Shown here in pieces: positions 41,797-47,817 of a stretch of DNA of 47,817 bases. A model generated the notes under the pieces. The model searched no databases and had not been told where the DNA came from. It was given only the letters and a program-made list of their open reading frames with translations. Source of the DNA: Bacteroidales bacterium (lineage in GTDB: Bacteria; Bacteroidota; Bacteroidia; Bacteroidales; UBA1715). Within the stretch, counting starts at the first letter, position 1. Each line of letters opens with the position of its first letter. The stretch is taken from assembly GCA_017642535.1 (NCBI GenBank), contig JAGCOW010000013.1:1-47817 (forward strand), given 5' to 3'. The position numbers and the translations under genes were made by a program.

Positions 41797-41825
41797 TTCA
41801 ATTGTCAATTCTCAGTTCTCAATTA
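41797..41825. repeat. CAATTGTCAATTCTCAGTTCTC repeat
   Basis: This is an inverted copy of the TTGACAA/TTGAGAA units seen at 2571-2596 and 3037-3070. Here no GTAGGGACG hairpin is attached. Confidence 0.6.
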
Positions 41826-43373
41826 TTAAAACTTTGCTATCAACGGAATTTGTATCTCTCCAAATGGTTTCTGCGAAACTCGAATTGCGGGACATAGTTG
41901 TTGGCGCTTAAATTCACATCGTTTGAGTAATCGTAGCGTTTTTTCAACTACATCTTTCTCAAATCCCATTTTTAGAATCTCGTCTTGTGTTTTGCCACAT
42001 TCAATGTATTGATACAGAATGGCATCCAGCACGTCGTAATTAGGTAACGAATCAGAATCTTGCTGATTCGGGTGTAGTTCTGCCGATGGTGGTTTGATAA
42101 TTGTGTGTTCTGGAATAATTTCCTTGCCTCGATTGATGTAACGGGCAAGTTTGAAAACATCGGTCTTATAGACGTCGCCAAGAACTGAAACACTTCCGTT
42201 CGTGTCGCCGTAGAGTGTGCCATAGCCAACAGCCACTTCGCTTTTATTGGATGTGTTCAGGAGAATGTTGCCAAATTTGTTGCTGAGAGCCATCAATAAT
42301 ATTCCACGGATTCGTGCCTGAAGATTTTCTTCGGCGACGGAAAACGGCAAATCTTTGAAAATGGGCGATAAAGCCGACAATGTTTCATTGTAAATTGATT
42401 TTATGGGAACAATGTCATATTGTACGCCAAGATTTTTTGCCAGACCTTCGGCATCGGTGATGGAATGCGATGTTGAATACTCCGAAGGAAGGAGTAAAAC
42501 CCTAATGTTCTCACTTCCAATTGCTTCGGCAGCAAGGGCAAGTACCACGGCTGAGTCAATTCCGCCCGAAAGTCCGAGTGTTGCAGTCTTGAAACCATTT
42601 TTAGAAAAATAGTCTTGGATGCCGAGAATTAACGCATCGTGAAGCAAACCAATTTCGTTACATTCTTCTTTTGCAAGTGGCTCGTAGTTCTTATCCGTGT
42701 CAAATATGACAAAATCTTCGGTAAAATAAGGAAGTTGGAGGATTTTTTCTCCGTTTTTGTTTAATACAAACGAATGCCCTTCAAAAACTCGTTCGGTGTT
42801 CGCACCCACTTGATTTACGCAAATTACAGGATATTGTGTTTTTGAAAATTGGTCAGAAAAGTGTGAATCCTTGTATTTGAATTGTTTTGCTGTGATATTG
42901 ATTGCTAGCGAAATTCCGTTTTCTTCTTCGGGAACATCGTCGCCGACGCATACGGCAATTTTTTGGTTTTTCCATTCAAAGAAATTTTTCTCCGTATCTG
43001 TCAAAAAGTATTTTGATTCCAAGTGCGAGAGGTTCTTCTTATTGAAGCGGCGGGTAATGATGCCATTTTCAATCAATATGGCGGAATCATACACTTTTGT
43101 TTCGTTTTCGTCTTCGCAATAGGTGGGACAACCAATCAAGACGGCGATTTCGTAAGATTCGGTTGCAATGCGTTGTAACACTTGCATTGTCGTTTCCAAG
43201 AAATCTTCTTTTTGCAATACGTCAAAGGGAAACGAGCCACAGACGCTCATTTCGGGGAATACGACTAAGTCAGCTTTTTGACTTTTCGCTTCAAATATCG
43301 CTTTGGAAATTTTGGTTGCATTTTTACCAAAATCGCCAACAGAGTAGTTTTGTTGAGCAATTGCTATCTTCAT
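41826..43373 (-). CDS. nadE: Glutamine-dependent NAD+ synthetase
   Basis: This 515-residue protein converts nicotinate adenine dinucleotide to NAD+ using glutamine. Residues 1-250 are a nitrilase-type glutaminase, with Glu in VVFPEMSVCGSFP near 40 and the nucleophile Cys in IAVCVGDDVPEEE near 149. Residues about 255-515 are the ATP pyrophosphatase synthetase, with LSGGIDSAVVLALAAEAIG near 268 and NTSNKSEVAVGYGTLYGD. Its start MKIAIAQQNYSVGDF is typical, and a TAAATTTG box lies upstream. Confidence 0.94.
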   Translation of the reverse strand: MKIAIAQQNYSVGDFGKNATKISKAIFEAKSQKADLVVFPEMSVCGSFPFDVLQKEDFLETTMQVLQRIATESYEIAVLIGCPTYCEDENETKVYDSAILIENGIITRRFNKKNLSHLESKYFLTDTEKNFFEWKNQKIAVCVGDDVPEEENGISLAINITAKQFKYKDSHFSDQFSKTQYPVICVNQVGANTERVFEGHSFVLNKNGEKILQLPYFTEDFVIFDTDKNYEPLAKEECNEIGLLHDALILGIQDYFSKNGFKTATLGLSGGIDSAVVLALAAEAIGSENIRVLLLPSEYSTSHSITDAEGLAKNLGVQYDIVPIKSIYNETLSALSPIFKDLPFSVAEENLQARIRGILLMALSNKFGNILLNTSNKSEVAVGYGTLYGDTNGSVSVLGDVYKTDVFKLARYINRGKEIIPEHTIIKPPSAELHPNQQDSDSLPNYDVLDAILYQYIECGKTQDEILKMGFEKDVVEKTLRLLKRCEFKRQQLCPAIRVSQKPFGEIQIPLIAKF

Positions 43374-43394
43374 ACTTTTGTTATTTTAGATAGA

Positions 43395-43402
43395 CAAATT
43401 TA
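43395..43402 (-). promoter_or_regulatory. Bacteroidales -7 element (TAAATTTG), minus strand
   Basis: TAAATTTG on the minus strand lies 21 bases before the nadE start. Confidence 0.5.
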
Positions 43403-43484
43403 GAAATTTTTATGAAATGGTGCATATTAATAATGTAAAAAAACATTTCGGCAATCTTTTTAATCAAAATGATGTTAAAAACCT

Positions 43485-43492
43485 TATTTTTG
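43485..43492 (+). promoter_or_regulatory. Bacteroidales -7 element (TATTTTTG)
   Basis: TATTTTTG lies 15 bases before the DUF2147 gene ATG 43508, so the in-frame start at 43469 is unlikely. Confidence 0.55.
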
Positions 43493-43507
43493 CTTAAAAA
43501 TAAAAAT

Positions 43508-43924
43508 ATGAAGCGAGTTGTTCTAATAATGATTATGTGTCTCTGTGGAGGCATGTTGTATGCACAAACCGAAGAAGGCGTTTGGGAAACGTTTGATAAC
43601 AAACGGAACAAAGTGATGTCGCACGTACAAGTGTATAAGCAAGATGGAAAATTATATGGTAAAGTGGTGAAAGTCCTTGATAATACGTATGCCACTTGTA
43701 CCCGCTGTTCAGGAAACGACAAGAATAAACCTATTGTTGGTTTGATGGTGATTCGTGGACTTGAAAATAAAGGGAAAAAGTGGGAGAAAGACGACGGCAT
43801 ACTTGACCCTATGAGTGGTTTGATAATTGACGGCGAAGTCTGGATGGACGGACCTGACAAATTGAAGGTGAAAGGTACCTGGGGATTTATTTCCGACACT
43901 CAAACGTGGACACGGGTGAAATAA
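43508..43924 (+). CDS. Secreted DUF2147 protein
   Basis: This 138-residue protein has a signal peptide MKRVVLIMIMCLCGGMLYAQ. The rest matches the DUF2147 pattern: EGVWETFDNKRNKVMSHVQVYKQDGKLYGKVVKV, CTRCSGNDKNKPIVGLMVIRGL, GILDPMSGLIIDGEVWM and LKVKGTWGF...TWTRVK. The family is periplasmic or secreted and of unknown function. After cleavage the mature protein starts with T or Q. It is a single-gene unit with its own promoter and terminator. Confidence 0.85.
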   Translation: MKRVVLIMIMCLCGGMLYAQTEEGVWETFDNKRNKVMSHVQVYKQDGKLYGKVVKVLDNTYATCTRCSGNDKNKPIVGLMVIRGLENKGKKWEKDDGILDPMSGLIIDGEVWMDGPDKLKVKGTWGFISDTQTWTRVK

Positions 43925-43950
43925 TTCAATAGTGTTTCATTGTAAAAAAC

Positions 43951-43999
43951 AAGAAATCCTTGCAAGTGTTTGGCTTACAAGGATTTTCTTTTTTTTTTG
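43951..43999 (+). terminator. Rho-independent terminator after DUF2147 gene
   Basis: AAATCCTTG (43954-43962) pairs with CAAGGATTT (43978-43986), followed by CTTTTTTTTTT. It also lies 3' of the minus-strand tRNA gene. Confidence 0.8.
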
Positions 44000-44004
44000 A
44001 ATTG

Positions 44005-44079
44005 TCGGGGCAACTGGATTCGAACCAGCGACCTCTTGCACCCCATACAAGCACTCATACCGGACTGAGCTATACCCCG
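44005..44079 (-). tRNA. tRNA-Pro (anticodon GGG)
   Basis: The minus strand folds as a complete 75-base tRNA. The acceptor stem is CGGGGTA/TGCCCCG with discriminator A, the D-stem GCTC/GAGT, the anticodon stem CTTGT/GCAAG with loop ATGGGGT (anticodon GGG, reading CCC and CCT), and the T-arm is GCTGG-TTCGAAT-CCAGT. CCA is not encoded. C1 and A73 fit bacterial proline tRNAs. Confidence 0.92.
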
Positions 44080-44150
44080 AACGGCACAAAATTAGATAAT
44101 TTTTGCGATTATCAAATAGTTTTTATATCTTTACTTGTTAAACTGATACG

Positions 44151-44972
44151 ATGGATACTTCAAACTCGTTATTTGTCAATGCGTTACAACAAAAAATATC
44201 TCTGCAGGAGCAGGAGATTGCTGTTTTGCGCGAACAAGTGAAGAGTCAGCAATCGGAAATTTTTGCGGAAAAACAAAAATGTGAAGCGTTGTTGCAAAAT
44301 ATGCTTCCCGACGAAGTATATCGCGAATTGTTGAAAAATGGCAAGGTCGTTCCACAATATTATTCAAATGTGACAGTTATGTTTATTGATTTTGTGGGAT
44401 TTACTTCTATGTGTGAGAAAATAGAGTTACAATCGTTGATTCGTGATTTGGACACGCATTTCTCTTGTTTTGATGACATTTGCGAGAAACATTATCTCGA
44501 GAAAATCAAAACGATAGGTGATGCGTATATGTGTGCTGGTGGAATGCCTATGCTTAACCATAGTCACCCGTTCGATGCGGTGCTTTCGGCTTTTGATATA
44601 TTGCAATATCTGAACGACAGGGCAAAACAAGAATCCGATTTTCCGTGGACAGTCCGTATAGGCATTCATACTGGTGCGGTTATTGCAGGAGTGGTTGGAA
44701 AGAAAAAGTTCTTGTATGATATATGGGGTGATACGGTGAATGTGGCAAGTAGGATGGAAACGGGGTGCGATGTCGGAAAAATCAATATATCGGGGACGAC
44801 ATATGATTATGTGAAGGATTTTTTCCAATGTACGTATCGGGGGAAAATGCCTGTAAAACATAAAGATGACATAGATATGTATTTCGTTGATAGATTTTTG
44901 CCACAATATTCCGAAGACGAAGAGGGGAAAATACCAAATAAAAATTTTAAACTTGCATTGTCAAAATTATAA
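44151..44972 (+). CDS. Class III adenylate/guanylate cyclase, soluble
   Basis: This 273-residue protein has an N-terminal coiled coil (residues about 10-50, LQEQEIAVLREQVKSQQ), a short linker typical of cyclases (LLQNMLPDEVYRELLKNGKVVPQYY) and a class III catalytic domain (about 65-250). Metal-binding Asp residues are in VMFIDFVGFTSM and IGDAYM. The transition-state and base-recognition regions are in KIKTIGD and YDIWGDTVNVASRMET. The Lys and Asp pattern suggests ATP as substrate, but guanylate activity cannot be excluded. There is no membrane helix or sensory domain. No cAMP-binding regulator is visible in the window. Confidence 0.85.
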   Translation: MDTSNSLFVNALQQKISLQEQEIAVLREQVKSQQSEIFAEKQKCEALLQNMLPDEVYRELLKNGKVVPQYYSNVTVMFIDFVGFTSMCEKIELQSLIRDLDTHFSCFDDICEKHYLEKIKTIGDAYMCAGGMPMLNHSHPFDAVLSAFDILQYLNDRAKQESDFPWTVRIGIHTGAVIAGVVGKKKFLYDIWGDTVNVASRMETGCDVGKINISGTTYDYVKDFFQCTYRGKMPVKHKDDIDMYFVDRFLPQYSEDEEGKIPNKNFKLALSKL

Positions 44973-44984
44973 AACGTTAATTTG

Positions 44985-45491
44985 ATGAAAAAGGTTGTTA
45001 TTACTACTATAATCGCATTTTTGTCTGTGTGTGGTTTTGCACAAATTAACTGGATTCCGTTTGAAAAAGCGATGGAATTGTCGAATCAGGACGGAAAACC
45101 CGTGCTCATTGATGTTTATACCGACTGGTGCGGTTGGTGCAAACGGCTTGATGCCACAACGTATCAGGATAGTGCCGTCGTGGCATATATTAATTCTCAT
45201 TTTTATGCGGTGAAAATGAATGCCGAAGGACATGAAAAAATCACATATCGTGACTCGGTTTATACGAACAAGGGAAAAACTCACGATTTGGCTATCAAAT
45301 TGTTAGGTGGAAAGTTGAGTTACCCGACCACCATTTTTATGGCTGACAAAATGAATGTGATTGCTCCCGTTCCCGGATATATGACTCGCGAATCGATTCA
45401 GCCAAATTTGTTCTTTTATGGCGAACGTGTGTATGAGTCGAACAATGTCGGCGAAATTTTTATGAAAGGTTTCAATGCTCCTAAATTTTAA
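44985..45491 (+). CDS. Secreted thioredoxin-like protein (CGWC)
   Basis: This 168-residue protein has a signal peptide MKKVVITTIIAFLSVCGFAQ. A thioredoxin fold follows, with WCGWC at residues 48-52 in the context KPVLIDVYTDWCGWCKRLD, of the DUF255/DsbD-gamma kind. The cis-proline is in LSYPTTIFM. It would reduce or isomerise disulfides in the periplasm. It starts 12 bases after the cyclase stop and 12 bases before holB. ATG 44985 is preferred over an in-frame TTG one codon earlier. Confidence 0.82.
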   Translation: MKKVVITTIIAFLSVCGFAQINWIPFEKAMELSNQDGKPVLIDVYTDWCGWCKRLDATTYQDSAVVAYINSHFYAVKMNAEGHEKITYRDSVYTNKGKTHDLAIKLLGGKLSYPTTIFMADKMNVIAPVPGYMTRESIQPNLFFYGERVYESNNVGEIFMKGFNAPKF

Positions 45492-45503
45492 CGGTTTATA
45501 AAT

Positions 45504-46655
45504 ATGCGATTTCAAGAGGTTATTGGTCAGGAGGGGATAAAACGAGATTTACTGGAAACGGTGGCGTTGAATCGTGTGGCTCACGCATATTTGTTTACTG
45601 GTCCCGAAGGGTCTGGTAAGTTGCCGTTGGCTCTTGCTTACGCTCAATATCTGAACTGCGAACATCCGACCGAAACGGATTCCTGCGGTGAATGTCCGTC
45701 GTGTAAGGCGTTCGCAAAATTGCAACATCCCGATTTGCATTTCGTTTTTCCCATTGTGAAAGATAAGGCAAGTGACAAAATTTGTTGTGACGATTATCTG
45801 GAACAATGGCGTGAATTGTTTGAACAAAATCCATATCTGAGTTTGGAGGCCTGGCAAACGCATATTGGTGTGGAAAACAAACAACCTATGATTTATGAGT
45901 CGGAGGCGGCGGGCGATGATACGGCTCCACGAATCAAGGGTGTCATTCAAAAATTGTCGCTGAGTAATTTCAGTGCTAAATACAAAGTGCTGATTATTTG
46001 GATGGCGGAAAAGATGAATGATGTTTGTGCCAACAAGATTCTTAAAATTTTGGAGGAGCCAAACCCGAACACCTTGTTTTTGATGATAGCCGAAGACACT
46101 CGCTATATGCTGCCGACTATTTTGTCGCGTACGCAGATTGTTCGCATTCCCAAGATTGACGATGCAAGTTTGTCGCAACGAATCAGTTCCGACTTTATGA
46201 TGGAAGGCGATGAATTACAATCGTTGGTGAAGAATGCCAACGGTAACTATTGTCAGGCATTCAAAATGGCAAGTTTCGGAGACAAACCATCTCAATATTT
46301 CGAATACTTTAAACGAATGATGCGTTCGGCGTGGCAAAAGGATATTATGGATTTGACCGCGTTGGGCGAAGAGTTGGAGTCGTTGGGACGAGAACGGCAA
46401 AAGGCGTTTTTGCAATATTGTCTTCGTGAGATTCGTGAGAATTTTATTCGAAATCAGAACATTCCCGAAATTTTATATATGGATAATCAAGAAAATGCGT
46501 TTTCGAGCAAATTTTGTCCGTTTATAAACGAGCGGAATGTGGCTGACTTCACCAAAGAATTCAATGCGGCACATTATCATATTGTAAGAAATGGAAATCC
46601 GAAAATCATTTTCTTTGATATGTTTCTCAAAATAATTGTTTATTTAAAGCGGTAA
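45504..46655 (+). CDS. holB: DNA polymerase III subunit delta prime
   Basis: This 383-residue AAA+ protein is part of the clamp loader. It opens MRFQEVIGQEGIKRDLLETV and has a Walker A loop GPEGSGK at 33-39. A zinc module uses Cys52, Cys61, Cys64 and Cys67 (CGECPSC). The IIWMAEKMNDVCANKILKILEEPNPNTLFLMIAE stretch is typical of delta prime and tau subunits, followed by LPTILSRTQIV. The length and start are normal. In Bacteroidetes holB is usually followed by a RicT/PSP1 gene, as here. Confidence 0.88.
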   Translation: MRFQEVIGQEGIKRDLLETVALNRVAHAYLFTGPEGSGKLPLALAYAQYLNCEHPTETDSCGECPSCKAFAKLQHPDLHFVFPIVKDKASDKICCDDYLEQWRELFEQNPYLSLEAWQTHIGVENKQPMIYESEAAGDDTAPRIKGVIQKLSLSNFSAKYKVLIIWMAEKMNDVCANKILKILEEPNPNTLFLMIAEDTRYMLPTILSRTQIVRIPKIDDASLSQRISSDFMMEGDELQSLVKNANGNYCQAFKMASFGDKPSQYFEYFKRMMRSAWQKDIMDLTALGEELESLGRERQKAFLQYCLREIRENFIRNQNIPEILYMDNQENAFSSKFCPFINERNVADFTKEFNAAHYHIVRNGNPKIIFFDMFLKIIVYLKR

Positions 46656-46661
46656 CTTTCG

Positions 46662-46669
46662 TATTTTTG
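46662..46669 (+). promoter_or_regulatory. Bacteroidales -7 element (TATTTTTG)
   Basis: TATTTTTG lies 16 bases before the ricT ATG, in the 30-base gap after holB. Confidence 0.5.
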
Positions 46670-46685
46670 CTTGAAAACTAATAGA

Positions 46686-47817
46686 ATGGATACAATAAAT
46701 CTATCAAATATAAAGAATGATGAATCGGCTCTTTCATCGGAAGAAGCCGAAAAATATGCTGAAAAAATAAAAAAATCAGCACAACGGAGTGGAAGTGCCA
46801 AATTGTACGACTACGACTGGATGCAGAATATTCCTGCTCCAGGCGAGCCGAGTAAGTTGGTGGAGGTACGATTTAAAAACACTCGCAAGGATTTTTATAT
46901 GAACGAATCTAATTTGCCGCTGGAAATTGGCGATATTGTCGCTGTGGAGGCGTCTCCTGGACACGATATCGGCATTGTTTCAATGTTGGGCGAATTGGTT
47001 AACGTTCAGATGAAAAAAGCGTATGGCAAGAAAATCCCTGAAAAATTCGGTAAGATATACCGTAAGGCAAAACCGTCGGATATAGAAAAATGGCGCGAAG
47101 CAAAGGCTTTGGAACATAAAACTATGATTCGAGCTCGTCAAATTGCCAAGGATTTGAAACTCAACATGAAGATTGGCGACGTGGAGTTTCAAGGCGACAA
47201 AACCAAGGCAATATTTTATTACATAGCCGACGAACGTGTTGATTTTCGTGAACTTATAAAGATTTTTGCCGAAGAATTCAAGGTTCGTATCGAAATGCGT
47301 CAGATTGGCGTTCGTCAAGAGGCGGGCAGAATCGGTGGCATTGGTTTGTGTGGCCGCGATTTGTGTTGCTCGTCGTTTATCACGAATTTCATTTCGGTTT
47401 CGACAAGTGCCGCTCGCTATCAAGAGGTTTCGCTGAATCCGCAAAAAATGGCTGGTCAATGCGGAAAATTGAAATGTTGCCTGAATTTTGAACTTGTCTG
47501 CTATATGGATGCTCGCAAGAATTTCCCCGAAACCAATGTTCCGCTTGAATTTAAAGACGGAAAGGCATATCACGCCAAAACCGACGTGTATAAAGGCATT
47601 TTCACGTATCAATACAAGAAAGACGAAATTCCTGTTTTTGTGGAATTGCCAGTCGAACGAGTAAAGGAAATTATAGAATTGAACAAGAAAGGCATAAAAC
47701 CCGAAACGTTAGAGGGCGAGGTTACAGAAACTGAATTTGAACAAATACCTGATTATGAGAATGTTGTTGGACAAGAAAGTTTGACTCGTTTTGATAAGAA
47801 AAAGAAGAAAAAGAAAA
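46686..47817 (+). CDS. ricT: PSP1/RicT-family regulatory protein, 3'-truncated by the window end
   Basis: ATG 46686 opens a frame that continues to the window end, giving 377 codons with no stop. The PSP1 domain shows VEVRFKNTRKDFYMN near residue 59, then DERVDFRELIKIFAEEFKVRIEMRQIGVRQEAGRIGGIGLCG. The cysteine pattern CGRDLCC (near 222) and CGKLKCC (near 261) are the conserved clusters of RicT/YaaT proteins, which in Bacillus join a complex that binds iron-sulfur clusters and affects RNA processing. The Bacteroidetes role is not established. The protein has a Lys-rich tail that may go on past the window. Confidence 0.88.
   Translation, partial: MDTINLSNIKNDESALSSEEAEKYAEKIKKSAQRSGSAKLYDYDWMQNIPAPGEPSKLVEVRFKNTRKDFYMNESNLPLEIGDIVAVEASPGHDIGIVSMLGELVNVQMKKAYGKKIPEKFGKIYRKAKPSDIEKWREAKALEHKTMIRARQIAKDLKLNMKIGDVEFQGDKTKAIFYYIADERVDFRELIKIFAEEFKVRIEMRQIGVRQEAGRIGGIGLCGRDLCCSSFITNFISVSTSAARYQEVSLNPQKMAGQCGKLKCCLNFELVCYMDARKNFPETNVPLEFKDGKAYHAKTDVYKGIFTYQYKKDEIPVFVELPVERVKEIIELNKKGIKPETLEGEVTETEFEQIPDYENVVGQESLTRFDKKKKKKK

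Overview
The window looks like a chromosomal segment of a member of the Bacteroidales (Bacteroidota). Support comes from repeated TAnnTTTG promoter elements (the Bacteroides -7 box), a near absence of Shine-Dalgarno sequences, secreted proteins with type IX secretion (T9SS) sorting domains of both the A and B kinds, a BtuG-like surface B12-binding lipoprotein, and the order holB-ricT. I cannot name a genus. No rRNA, CRISPR array, plasmid origin or prophage was seen.

Layout. 1-160: the end of an IS3-family transposase, its presumed terminal repeat and half of a dispersed palindromic repeat. 0.27-9.2 kb: a plus-strand run with a PlsC-type acyltransferase, AMP-dependent acyl ligase, acyl carrier protein, MMPL/RND exporter and NAD-dependent epimerase, followed by lysS and gpsA. 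9.4-11.8 kb: a single polypeptide joining an ECF sigma factor, a membrane helix, a long linker and an outer-membrane beta-barrel, then two very small membrane-peptide ORFs and a lipoprotein. 12-28 kb: mostly housekeeping genes on the plus strand (mutS, glutaminyl cyclase, hisB, a TPR protein and ribH, a DUF2520/KdsC-like/UbiA/maf operon, mgtE, DUF1573, aminotransferase, lipid kinase, exonuclease, agmatine deiminase and N-carbamoylputrescine amidase). 27.9-32.2 kb: minus-strand thioesterase, dehydratase, S10 peptidase and a T9SS type A protein. 33.3-36.9 kb: an A+T-rich four-gene restriction-modification-like cassette with two DNA methyltransferases and two nuclease-like proteins of different fold. 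36.9-39.5 kb: a T9SS type B protein. 39.6-41.0 kb: a BtuG-like gene with a cobalamin riboswitch. 41.0-47.8 kb: a repeat-bearing spacer, nadE, DUF2147, tRNA-Pro, a class III cyclase, a thioredoxin-like protein, holB and a 3'-truncated ricT.

The most interesting locus is 9.38-11.36 kb. Three sites share GCAGTC[A/T]TT and, exactly 21 bases later, GAC[A/T]ATA. They lie 21, 35 and 37 bases before the starts of the sigma/barrel fusion, a 49-codon gene and a 20-codon ORF. I infer an autoregulated envelope-sensing sigma factor with its own small regulon. The second candidate is the restriction cassette, where the pairing of an HNH-type protein with a PUA/EVE-like plus NucS-like nuclease, flanked by two methyltransferases, is unusual.

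Dispersed hairpin repeats (GTAGAGACG or GTAGGGACG with the inverted copy) run through the window. Two are followed by T-runs and could serve as terminators, and one copy lies in frame inside the sigma/barrel gene.
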